35,398 nt of DNA from Stemphylium vesicarium (taxonomy: Eukaryota; Ascomycota; Dothideomycetes; Pleosporales; Pleosporaceae): the NCBI GenBank assembly GCA_004380135.1, contig QXCR01000227.1, positions 1 to 35,398 of the forward strand, given 5' to 3'. The stretch's first letter is position 1. Every line of letters starts with the position of its first letter. Shown piece after piece: positions 19,824 through 30,185 of the stretch. Position numbers and translations under genes: made by a program. A model generated the notes under the pieces. The model was not told where the DNA came from. It did no database searches and was given only the letters and a program-made list of their open reading frames with translations.

Positions 19824-20465
19824 CTACTTAATAACACTGTCATTGGTATCTTTCTTATTCCCGCCTCTCATCCAATCTCCCACTGCTGTTCCCACTCCCC
19901 ACCTTCCTTCCTGCTTCCTTGAAATATTCGCCTTGGCTCCCTGATACTTCCAATGCCACCTCGCAGGGTCAAACCTGATTCCCCTTATTGAAGAATCCAG
20001 TCTGCGTAGCCTTTCCTCCCTTTCTTCTGTACAGGCGGGGCACATGCGATCAAGTCGAATGGTATGCAGAGGATGTACACGACCCTCTCTGCATGACTCA
20101 ACGCCATCTGTTGGTGAAGCGTTCTGCTCATATAATGGTGTCTCTCCTTCGTCTCCACAACTATCGTTGCAGGCTTGGACCGCAGTATATGAGCTCGCAT
20201 ACGAGGCGATAGTACTGTTGCTTGATCTCTTCGAAGCGCTGTCGTCCTGCAACGGCAATCTTGAATCCATGGGGCCATCCGTTCCGCTGCCCGCGAGTAC
20301 CTGAATGCCAGCCTCCTGTTCAGCGAGCTTGTGTGTACTCGACGTCGCTGCTTTAGGCTGTGTGAGGTGTTTCTCTGTCCGCACGTCCTCACAGTATCTA
20401 ACCGGTGTCTCGGAAAAAGTAGAATGGCCGCATCCCATAAAGATGTATAGGCGATAGTAGCACAT
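19824..20465 (-). CDS. Cysteine-rich orphan protein, 213 aa, possible zinc binder
   Basis: A single exon starts at ATG 20465. No named family is recognised, although similar short hypothetical proteins starting MCYYRLY occur, to my recollection, in related fungi. The N-terminus has C2, C12, H14 and C25 in MCYYRLYIFMGCGHS...PVRYC. A Ser-rich, probably disordered middle follows (about 40-100). A second cysteine cluster follows at C99, C103 and C125, then HTIRLDRMCPACTEERE with CPAC at about 142-145. The CxH...C plus CPxC arrangement resembles an interrupted zinc-binding site of RING-like type; this is inference. The C-terminus is basic with aromatic residues (FDPARWHWKYQG). No signal peptide or membrane helix is convincing. 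A cluster of ACTCACA motifs lies upstream. Confidence 0.72.
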   Translation of the reverse strand: MCYYRLYIFMGCGHSTFSETPVRYCEDVRTEKHLTQPKAATSSTHKLAEQEAGIQVLAGSGTDGPMDSRLPLQDDSASKRSSNSTIASYASSYTAVQACNDSCGDEGETPLYEQNASPTDGVESCREGRVHPLHTIRLDRMCPACTEEREERLRRLDSSIRGIRFDPARWHWKYQGAKANISRKQEGRWGVGTAVGDWMRGGNKKDTNDSVIK

Positions 20466-20858
20466 TGCATAGACAAGAAGCGTAATGGGGAGGCATTAGG
20501 ACATACAAGGATACACGGATGCTCACTACCTACTGTCGTACAGTGACAAATGTCTTGCTGAATAACGCACCCGGACAGGAATCCACCCAAGCTTTGTTGC
20601 CTTCACAGTGGCTTTGTCAGGGGTGTGAGTCCTCAGGCGCGGGACAAAGGTTGTGCGTCACGTTACCTCGTCACGCCTGTGAGTAAGCAGTCGTGTGAGT
20701 CGGGTCATGATACCTGACATGATGTGGCAGGGTTGTGAGTCTATTCAATAAAATGTTACCGTACATGTATTATGCTATCTTCAATCCAAATCTTCAATGC
20801 GTGACACGAACACATGCTTGATGCAACGCTAATGCAAAAAGATTTTCAATGATATCAA
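20466..20858. promoter_or_regulatory. Upstream region of the cysteine-rich orphan with four ACTCACA motifs
   Basis: This 393-bp gap separates the orphan start from the stop of the DHA2 transporter; both genes are on the minus strand. Four identical heptamers, TGTGAGT on the plus strand (ACTCACA toward the gene), occur at 20624-20630, 20678-20684, 20694-20700 and 20734-20740. Two CGTCACG copies lie at 20656-20662 and 20669-20675. The clustering suggests binding sites for a regulator, which I cannot name. Confidence 0.45.
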
Positions 20859-22952
20859 TCAAGCTGCTGTCTCCTTCTCTTTGCCAACTTCAACGTCACT
20901 TGCTTGCGCTTCAGGATCGAGTGGTAGCGACCCTTTGCTGGCCCTCTTTTTCCGCCTTTCTGCGCGTTCCGCTTCCCTCTCGAGCCTCTTGGCCTTCTCA
21001 GCTTCAAGTCCAGTCTTGGTTTCCTCGTGTTGCTTGTCAAGCTTGTTACGCGTAATCAAGAAGCTGACAAGGAGTCCAACGGCAGAGAACGCGACGTACA
21101 ATATCCACATCGTGCTCAACGAGTCGGCGAATGCCTTGCGTGCCACGAACTTCTGGGAATCAGGCAGAGACTGGATAAGCCCTACATTGGCGCCGGCAGA
21201 ACCCCCACCGAAAGCTGAAGCGGTTTGTTGACCTAGTGACGCAGCCAGCTGAGGTTGCTTCGATTTCATCTCATTGTTAAAAACCACGCCACCGACAACG
21301 ACTGAAATGGCGCTTCCAAGATTCCGAGTGAACCCGAAGGTAGCGGTGGCAGTAGCAATGTCGCGTTTCTGCAAGATGTCAGCATCGGTGTACTAGCGTC
21401 AACCATATTGTGGCCGAAGATGCAACCCCGCTCTGCGTGCATGTTCAAGTGACACATGAGCAGCAAGGGCACGGACTTGGTGGCACTTACCGGCACAAGA
21501 CTCTGCAGAGCGATGAGGGGACTTTGGAAGTTCGGTCCGACCCCGATACCAGCGATGATCTGAAAGATGATGATCTTGGCCCAGGATGTATTGACATCGA
21601 AATCGATGAAGAGGCCGAAGCCTAGGGTCATCACAGTCATACCGAACCAGATCATCGGCAGGTATTGCCCGGTTTTCTTGATAAAAACTCCGGTAAACGC
21701 CGAGAGGAATGACAGGGAAAGCGCCGTTGGTAGCAGGTATACACCCGAAAGGATAGGCGTGGCACCCAGAACAGCTTGGAAGTAGAGCGGAAGGAAGTAG
21801 TTGGCGCTGATAAACACAAAGGCATGGAAGAAGCAGGTACACAAGGCAGCCAGGTTGGAACGCTTCGAAAAAAGGTCCAGGGGCATCAAAGGATACGGTG
21901 CTACCCGCCACTCGATGAGGAAGAAGATGCCAATGACCACTGCTCCGAATATGATGAGACATAGCACTGTTGCGGAGTCCCAAGGATGCGTTATGCCACC
22001 GAACTCCAATCCCAACAGCAGCATGATGACTCCACCGACCATGGTGAGTGAGCCGAGCCAATCGACAGCTTTGAGACCCTCACGTATTGGTGTTTTGGGG
22101 GTCTTGACATCGAGGAAGATCAAGAGGATAAGAAAGGCAACGCCATCGAATGGGAGGTTGATGTAGAAGCACCTAGAATGGTAGCAAGGTCAGAAGATGC
22201 TTGGCGTGTTTATCGTGCATACGGACTACTCACCATCTCCAGGAGACCTTTTGCGTGAACAGTCCTCCGACCACAGGCCCTAGCGAACTTGCCAATGCCC
22301 ATACTCCACCGATGATACCAAAGTATGCGCCTCGGTCTCGCACAGAGAAAAGGTCAGAAATGGAGATGTTGACCAAAGTGATCAAGCCACCGCCACCAAT
22401 GCCTTGTACAACTCTTGCGGCAATCAGCATGTCCATGTTGACAGCCACTCCGGCGAGTAGAGAACCGAGGAAGAAGATGGCATTGGTGAGTAACAGTATA
22501 GGCTTTCGCCCAAAAATGTCAGACACCTTGCCCCAGATCGGTGTAGCGGCCGACTGAGCAATGAGATAGGCTGAGCCTATCCATGTGTACCCAGCCGCGC
22601 TGTTGAACTCTTCTGATATTGTAGGCAAAGCAGTCGTGACGATGGTGATGTCTAGTGCGACAAGGAGGACGGCGACGGCCAAGGAGAACATGATCAAGAA
22701 GATCTGCAGTTTTGTTCTTTGCGGGCGCTCGTCGTCTTGCGCGCCCGGCGCTGGAGGCCCAGCACCAGCGTTGTCTGCTCCTACATCCTTCTCGTTCGCG
22801 TCCTGCTCATCATTCACTATTGTGTCGTCTCTTTCTGTAATACTGCGATCGCTGGACGGGGTCGCAATGTCGGTGTCTTTATTCGGCGTTGGCGCATTCG
22901 ACTCTGGCTGGGAGTCCCCGCCCGCAGCTGTGGTACCGTGCGTGGCGCTCAT
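20859..22952 (-). CDS. MFS transporter, DHA2 (14-helix drug:H+ antiporter) family
   Basis: Three exons (22952-22234, 22172-21491, 21368-20859) with introns of 61 and 122 bp encode 636 aa. The ATG at 22952 gives a hydrophilic N-terminus of about 80 residues. Helix 1 carries the DHA2 hallmark ALDITIVTTALPTI (about 99-112). Motif A GKVSDIFGRKP is at about 141-151. Antiporter motif C (SLGPVVGGLF) is followed by the split SWRWCFYINLPFDG, which intron 1 interrupts inside the Trp codon. Later helices include the FFHAFVFISANYFLPLYFQ segment, and the protein ends in a long charged cytosolic tail. Relatives export drugs, toxins or siderophores from the plasma membrane by proton exchange. No biosynthetic genes are nearby, so the natural substrate is unknown. 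Confidence 0.93.
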
Positions 22953-25022
22953 TTTGCAAAAGTAAGGAATGACTAGAAAAAAGAATGCTAAGCGTGACAC
23001 GACATGGAAATGTTATATAGCGGCGCACAAAACGTCGACGAAGACTTTTACTACGTACAACGACTGAAGATGGGTCACCCTCGCGATTCGGGGCTTCAGG
23101 GCCACGAACGCCGAGCAAGCGTCATTCGCGTTGGACCCCTGCAGAGTCGCCGGCTAGATCGATTCGACGCTGACCCATCTTTCGGGGGCGTTTTGCCGGA
23201 AATAAGGCTACAGCTGAAAGTCGGTGGACATGGCTCTCGAACATTGCACTGTGGAATGCGAACACGTTTGTGTGTCGACGCACGCGTGTGGTACATGTCA
23301 AGACTCGTGGCCGCTCAGAGCCGTTCGTCAGCCCTGTAGGCGCCACAGCTTCTTGCCCTCCGAACGGCCGGTTACCGCTGTATAACGTTCCACGGGCTGT
23401 CAACGTCTGCTTACAAGTTACGTCGGTATTGCAGAAGCCCCTTGCCTTCGGACTGCTACAAAAGGCATACCAGGGGCCAAGGCAACCTTACATAGTGGGC
23501 GTGGGATGCGGCTCGAGAAGCGGTACGGACGCAGTATCACGCAACACAGTGCGCGGCCAGGGCCCTACGCTGGAGCGATGTCGGGAGGAAGAAGCAGAAG
23601 CAGAAGCAGAAGCAGAAGCAACAGGCGTAGTACGAGCGTTGTTTGACTGACTTTCATGATGCTAAGAGTGGTACTCGTAAGCTCTGAAAACATCATCATT
23701 GTTGTTGAACAGTCTTCCCCACTGAAATACCCGTAGTTGGTTCGTTCTTCGCGTGCTCTAGTGCAGGCTATGCTTAGCACATCACGTTCAGACGGAAACA
23801 TGTATCATGAATTGATAGTCACAGTCGTATCGATGGTACATATGCAAGACACGAGGCTGATAAGCAGGCTCGCAGGTCGATTCGAGGTCGTCTAGAGCTC
23901 GATGAACGCATATTGCTTTGTTGAAGTCGCAATCGAACGATGCAACGTCATTCCCCACAGATTCCCCCAGCGCCGAGAGATGGACGCAGCTGCGGAGGAG
24001 CAGGTGTTTGGAGGAGTACCGTGGATGATTTTGATCATACCCTAGAGGATCGGTGTCGTCGTGTTGGGCAGGGTGACTTGGTGTTGAGAAGCTAGGTGTC
24101 TACCTAGTCCAACGTGCAGAAGCGCGCAGCGAGTGGAGATGGGTGGCATTGCAGTTGCAGATGGAGGGCCTGGTGGCCTGGGATTGTACCAGCTCGTCAA
24201 TAACATTCGAGTGGAGGTTTATCAGTGCAATCAGCTCCCCCCTCCTTTCCGTCCCCGCGCCGCTTCACTCAACGTGCTGTGAACGTTCCGGGGAGCACTC
24301 GGAGCTGCACGCATCGCATGCATCCCCCCTGGGCTGTGGCTTGCTACGGAGTCGACGCAGGCGCGTCGTCGAGGCGGGAATGATTAGCAACGGTCTAGGC
24401 TTCCGAATCTTTCTTTCTGTTGGGCTGCATGCCGATCAGCCGAACAGGCCCTTTCTGCAGCTACTCGATAGCATGCCTGTGCTTTGACGGCAAACGTCTG
24501 CGCGGACGCAACGCTGCGGAGCCCGTCAACGCCCATGGCTGCTGCTCGGCCCTTCGTGGCAGCCCTCCAGGTGACGTGAAGGGCTTATCATTTGCCAGCG
24601 TGGGCGGCCAGTCAAGGGCGGCCTGTCAGTGGGCGTACGGGATCCTCCCCTCTGGAGTCTTCCCAAGGTTGCCCAGGTGCGAGAATTCCAAGCTTGCGGG
24701 GTTGCGGCTAGCCTACTGGGTCTGCGGTGATGGTCTAGGTCGAAGCTTTCCGCACCATTACCATCCGCATCCAAACCTTCAATTCTGCAATCCCCTCACC
24801 ACGATTACCACGCCAGCCCAAGCCTTGCGTCAACGGGCCTTGTTTCTGAGAAAGCACCACCGCACCACCGCATCCCCCACCGCTCCTTCGTCTACTTGAC
24901 CACCACGCCGCCACAGGCCGCATGTCGATACCGAACACCCGGGGAAATTTCGTGGAGGCCGTTTGGCAGAACCTGTGATAGATATTGAGGAATTGCAATC
25001 ACCCAGCCCGCCCACACCAAAC
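22953..25022. other. Intergenic, 2.1 kb: shared upstream region of the divergent DHA2 transporter and Reg1-like genes
   Basis: The two genes are transcribed away from this gap, so both promoters lie here. A GAAGCA hexamer microsatellite sits at 23591-23620. Plus-strand frames near 23270-23650 and 24143-24899 lack ATG starts of their own or any conserved features. The stretch from about 24660 to 25022 is probably the 5' leader of the Reg1-like gene. No RNA gene is seen. Confidence 0.5.
23591..23620. repeat. GAAGCA hexanucleotide microsatellite (5 units)
   Basis: Five perfect GAAGCA units lie in the divergent intergenic region. Confidence 0.95.
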
Positions 25023-26850
25023 ATGACGGCCATGTTGTCTCTCCCGCGGGACACGACGCCCTTCCAACGCTCGCCCTCGTCGTCGTCGCTCGCCTACGAC
25101 GCCTACTCGCCGCTCCGCAAGAACCAGAACTCGCTGCCCGACCTGCGCTCGCCGTCGCTGAGTTCGTCGCGCACCTCCTCGCTCTACTCGACCCCCTCCA
25201 GCAGTCTGTCTCTCGACACGAAGTCCGACGAGTCAAGTAGCGACGATGACGCCCTGTCGTTCCCCAATTACGGTTCAGCACGGAATCATGACAAGAGCAC
25301 TACGTCTATTGACTTGGCCTCGCTGAAGACTGCAAGCGCAGCAGCCACGCAATTCGGGCCGCTGCCATCGCCGTCGCCATCGCCATCGCTGCCCACAGAC
25401 GGGCTCTCATCCGACACTCCGTTGACGACGCCCGATCCGCTGCCAATATCCGAGGATGACACGGCCGTGCGCAAGGAGCCCTCACATCACGTCGACTACC
25501 TCTCGTACGAGTGGCGGGAGGAGGACATCTGGTCATCGTGGCGGCACATTGTCGAGCACCGCAACGTGTACGGCGAGCGTTCCAGGCTAGAAAATGCGTC
25601 GTGGCGAACATGGGCCAAGGCCCAGTTTAAGCTAAAGACGGTGTCGCCCGAGACATTGAATTGGTGAGTCGAGATTATTTCGATCTGCATCCTCAGCAGG
25701 GGTGTCGATCACCCCCATCCGTGCACGCATCTTGCAGGTTTTTTTTGTCCTGGCCTATACTAACGAATCACCTAGGCTGAAAGACGTCGACGTGACTTGG
25801 CTTTACGGACCGATGCAGCCCGCGTCAAATCGATTCTGCTCGCAGCAAAACTCGGAGCCTGCCAGCCGCCTATCCAAGACAAACTCCTTTGTCAATGGCG
25901 TCAAGAAGCCGATCCTCAAGAAGCGCAGCATGTCAGAAGCAATGTTGCAGAAATCGCTTTCGTCCTCCTCGCTAGTCCAGCAGGCTGCAGAGTCGGTGCA
26001 GGCACAGCAAACAACCGGTGTGACGCTCGACTTGCGGAGGCCCCGACCAATCATCGGCCGCGTGACCCCCGACTTCCCCACATCTTCCACCATGTCCCGA
26101 GGGCTGTTGTGGGAAGGCACGGACTACTTTTCGTCCAAGTCCACATCCGGACTGCATACACCGGATCACGGTGAGAAGCGCCATATTCGTTTTGACGACA
26201 AGGTCGAGCAGTGCATTGCCGTCGAGTGCAAGGACGCCGACGACGAGGAGGATGACTGCAATCACAACCCCTGGGCCAAGTACCAAGAAAACGATTCGTC
26301 ATCGGATGAGGGTGTTGTCATGATGAAGCGATCACGCCGAAAGAAGCCGCTGTCACGGACGGCGTCGACAGCCAGCATCAGCACAGATAACAAGACTATT
26401 GCGAAGCTGCCATCCACCACACTCAAGTACCGGACAGACTCACCAGATGTTCCCGATACGCAGCAATCACACTCTCTTGCACACTGGAAGCAGCGGGGGC
26501 TGTCTCCGTCGCCTTCATCAGAAACACTAAAGCCTTCGAACCCATCCCGGAATTTCCTGCTTGCCGAGGATGACGAAGAGGGCGAGAACTACTTCGATCC
26601 CGGTAGTGCATATGGCGCAAAACGACCCTGCACACCCACTGCCTCGGATCCCTACTCATTTCGACGCAACGAGTCATCGGCGTCACTAGAGAGTGGTGGA
26701 CTGCGCAGAACACCGTCAGGCATGTTCATGCCGTTTGGGGACGACGAAGAAGAACCTCTACCGCCCTCGCTATTAGGCAGGGTTGTCGACACAGTAAATA
26801 CTGCACGAGATATAGGTCATGTCATATGGAATGCGGCATGGAGTAACTAG
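25023..26850 (+). CDS. Reg1/Hex2-type regulatory subunit of protein phosphatase 1 (DUF1752 domain)
   Basis: Two exons, 25023-25663 and 25776-26850, with a 112-bp intron (donor GTGAGT, branch ACTAAC), encode 571 aa. The first ATG in frame is at 25023; the frame is open about 20 codons further upstream without ATG, so an upstream exon cannot be excluded. The N-terminal 155 residues are Ser/Pro-rich and disordered. The DUF1752 segment at about 158-226 reads HVDYLSYEWREEDIWSSW, then RLENASWRTWAKAQF, then SPETLNWLKDVDVTWLYGP. Around residues 349-353, RHIRF followed by DDKVEQC is a PP1-docking RVxF-type motif. The rest is acidic and Ser-rich with basic patches (KRSRRKKP), and the C-terminal helix reads LLGRVVDTVNTARDIGHVIWNAAW. 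In yeast, Reg1 directs the PP1 catalytic subunit Glc7 to Snf1 in glucose repression; the same role here is inferred. Confidence 0.87.
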
Positions 26851-27689
26851 GACTTTGACTTTAGCGCATGGCGTTCGGGACTTGTACTATTTTTACGGAC
26901 AGCATCTGGGCAGATCACATACACACTTGGGTCACACCTCACGGCCTGGCTAGGCGGCGGTGTTTTGAGATGGCTCGATTGAAGTGTCGCTTACGAATGC
27001 ATCGGTGGGCCTGACCATGGTCCACCCACAAACAATAATATATACGTTAATTCATCCTGCCGGCCACGTTGAAGTGAAGCTCTCCTATCAATCTACCACA
27101 GTCGCGGAAGGGCACGGGCGTACAGGCTCGTGCAGTTTTGAGTAACAATCTGGGTAACTCGAACTTGAGCCAGTCACCACATGGCGTGCACTTGGGCCAT
27201 TCCATTCACGAACCAGACCTCTTGCCAGCGGGTGTGAATAGTGGATAGACCCTTCCCTGACTAACTACCTAGGCAACTTGTCCTCATGTCAGATACGCTA
27301 GCGGGAATGCCAAGCGGACTCGCAATGGGCTCTGCAGCAAAGGGAAGGGCCGTCGGGGGTGCGGAAGAATGCACATTGAGTGAATAGCGTTTCATCGCGG
27401 TGCAGGGTCGCTATATCAGGGAGAGCGTGCAAGAGGCCAGCTGTCAATTGCTGTGAAGCCATGCTTCTGCGTGTTTCCATAGCCGTTAGCAGGGGTCCGT
27501 GGACCTGGCCACTAACCGATAATAGTGGAGAGCTTCGCTGCCCGCCCGCGCCTTCCCTGAAGTTGACCACCGTGGCCTTGAGCTTCAGCGCCCGCATTTA
27601 TTTATCTACCACTTTGCCCCAGCCTTCTTCCTACCTCCACTTCAACCTGATTCAAGTCCTGTACTCTTCCTAAACAGCAGGCAAGCACA
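26851..27689. other. Intergenic: 3' side of the Reg1-like gene and calnexin promoter
   Basis: The 839-bp gap holds the Reg1-like 3' UTR and the calnexin promoter. A pyrimidine-rich leader (CCTTCTTCCTACCTCCACTTC) precedes the calnexin ATG. I could not pick out a convincing unfolded-protein-response element by eye. No gene is seen. Confidence 0.5.
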
Positions 27690-29579
27690 ATGCGCTTTGC
27701 AATTGGTGCTACCGCTGCGCTCGCTGCCGCCTTTGTGCGTGCAGACGACACCGAAGCCGAGCCTTCTTCGTCGACCTCTGTCGCAAAGCCTACTTTTACT
27801 GTATGTCACGTTCATGTCTCCGAAAGAGACGAAGACACTGACAGATGTTAGCCTACTGAACTCAAGGCTCCCTTCCTCGAGCAATTCACCGACGACTGGG
27901 AAACCCGATGGAACCCCTCACACGCGAAGAAGGATGTCAAGGCCGACGATGAGGAATGGGCATACGTCGGTACCTGGTCCGTTGAGGAGCCCTCCGTGCT
28001 GAAGGGCATGGAAGGTGACAAGGGATTGGTTATCAAGGACAAGGCTGCTCACCATGCCATCTCCGCCAAATTCCCCAAGGCCATCGACAACAAGGATGAT
28101 ACCCTCGTTGTCCAATATGAAGTCAAGCTTCAGAGTAAGTTTTACTGCCAATTTGCGAGCTGGAACCGAATTCTAACATGAACACAGACGGTCTCGAGTG
28201 CGGTGGTGCGTACATGAAGCTCCTCCAGGACAACGCGGCCCTCCACGCCGAGGAGTTCTCCAACGCCTCTCCATACATCATCATGTTTGGTCCTGACAAG
28301 TGCGGTGCCACCAACAAGGTACGACTTTTTATACCCTTTGAACCAATTCCAGCTGACAGTTTAGGTCCACTTCATCTTCCGCCACAAGAACCCCAAGACT
28401 GGCGAGTATGAGGAGAAGCACCTCAAGAACCCTCCCATGGCGCGTATCGTCAAAACCTCCACCCTCTACACTCTCATCGTCAAGCCCGACCAGAGCTTCG
28501 AGATGAAGATCGATGGCGAGTCCATTCGCAATGGTACTCTCCTTGAGGACTTCACCCCCTCCGTCAACCCCGCCGAAGAGATTGACGACCCCAACGACAC
28601 TAAGCCAGAGGACTGGGTTGACGAGGCCCGCATCGCTGACCCCGAGGCGACCAAGCCTGAGGACTGGGATGAGGACGCTCCCTTTGAGATTGTCGACGAG
28701 GAAGCCACCAAGCCCGAAGACTGGCTTGAGGATGAGCCCACCGCTATTCCTGACCCCGAGGCTGAGAAGCCCGAGGATTGGGACGACGAGGAGGATGGCG
28801 ACTGGATCCCACCCACTGTCCCCAACCCCAAGTGCGACGAAGTCTCTGGCTGCGGCAAGTGGGAGCCTCCTATGAAGAAGAACCCTGCCTACAAGGGCAA
28901 GTGGACCGCTCCTTTCATCGACAACCCGGCTTACAAGGGCGTCTGGGCTCCCCAGAAGATTGCCAACCCTGACTACTTCGAGGACAAGACCCCGTCCAAC
29001 TTTGAGCCTATTGGCGCTGTAAGTTACCTATATTCTGACGGTTCAAGACTTCTTGCTAACATTGAATAGATTGGTTTCGAGATCTGGACCATGCAGAATG
29101 ACATTCTCTTCGACAACATCTACATTGGTCATTCTGTTGATGACGCTGAGAAGCTCAAGGCTGAAACCTTTGATCTCAAGCACCCCGCTGAGAAGGCTGA
29201 GGAGGAGGCCAACAAGCCCAAGCCCAAGGATACTCCCAAGTCGCCCTCTGACCTCGTCTTCAAGGACGACCCGGTCCTGTACGTCAAGGAGAAGCTGAAC
29301 CTCTTCATCGAGATCGCCAAGCGCGACCCCGTTGAGGCCGTCAAGTTCGTTCCTGAGGTTGCTGGTGGTATCGGTGTTCTCGCTGTCACCATCCTCGCTA
29401 TCCTGGTCTCAGCTCTTATCGGCTCTGGTGCCGCTCCTTCGCAGGAGCAGGTCAAGGCCCAGGCAAAGAAGGCTAAGAACTCTGCCGTTGATGCCAAGGA
29501 CAAGGCCGCCGAGGCTGTCGCATCTGGATCTGAGAAGGTTCAGGCCGAGGTGAACAAGCGCAAAGGAAACTCCTCATAA
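27690..29579 (+). CDS. cnx1: Calnexin, ER membrane lectin chaperone
   Basis: Five exons (27690-27800, 27852-28134, 28188-28318, 28365-29018, 29070-29579) with introns of 46-53 bp encode 562 aa. Residues 1-18 (MRFAIGATAALAAAFVRA) form a signal peptide. The globular lectin domain follows, including LECGGAYMKLL and MFGPDKCG. The P-domain, about 249-378, carries four KPEDW type-1 motifs and then type-2 motifs of the GxWxPPxxxNPxYKG form (GKWEPPMKKNPAYKGKW and GVWAPQKIANPDY). A Cys pair (about 332 and 338) sits at its turn. The lectin domain resumes with IGFEIWTMQNDILFDNIYIG. A membrane helix lies at about 491-512, followed by a Lys/Ala-rich cytosolic tail. Calnexin binds monoglucosylated N-glycans and retains folding glycoproteins in the ER. 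All five exons join in frame, and the length is normal for fungal calnexins. Confidence 0.97.
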
Positions 29580-30185
29580 GTAGTATACTGCAGTGGAGAG
29601 ATGAAAGCGATGTATCGTTGAAATTGCAGGATGTGGAAAAATGGATGCTTTACGGATATGGTCTCGGAGGACAATCGAGACCTAGCATCGTTGGATTTCA
29701 GATTTGTAACTACAGATTACTTCTAGTTTCACGGCGCGATAACTACGTGTTGGGGTGTACTGGGCAAATGAACTATGCAATTTTTGTGCTATCAGACATC
29801 AGAACGTACGGAACGTGATTGAACCAGCAATAAGGCCTATCGTGTGATGTATCGGCGATGAGTGGGTATGGAAGGACCATGGCCACACAGACGCCACAGA
29901 CGCCGCGGAGGTGAGGATCGTACCTAAGCCTTCGATATCCAGCTACCTCGGGAGACTGCGGGGCTCCGGCAGCTGTACACAAAGGGAAGCCCGGAATCGC
30001 TTTCCCTTAACGGCCGTAGACGCCTTCTGCGTATATGTGGACTCTTCTTCTTTATTGCCATTCAACTTTCATGTTTGATTGCTCATTGATCCCCTTCAAT
30101 CTCTCCTCGATTGCGTGCTGAGCTCCTGCTCCCACATCCGCATCCGCATCTCCCCACATTTGGTCGGCAATTGAGCTGAACCAAC
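29580..30185. other. Intergenic: calnexin 3' UTR and dehydrogenase promoter
   Basis: This 606-bp gap separates two plus-strand genes. A CT-rich leader (about 30045-30110) precedes the dehydrogenase start. No repeat or RNA gene is seen. Confidence 0.5.

Noticed and set aside
23270..23650. Plus-strand frame with an EAEAEA tract
   Set aside because: The tract is the GAAGCA microsatellite in translation; the frame starts at GTG and has no other protein-like feature.
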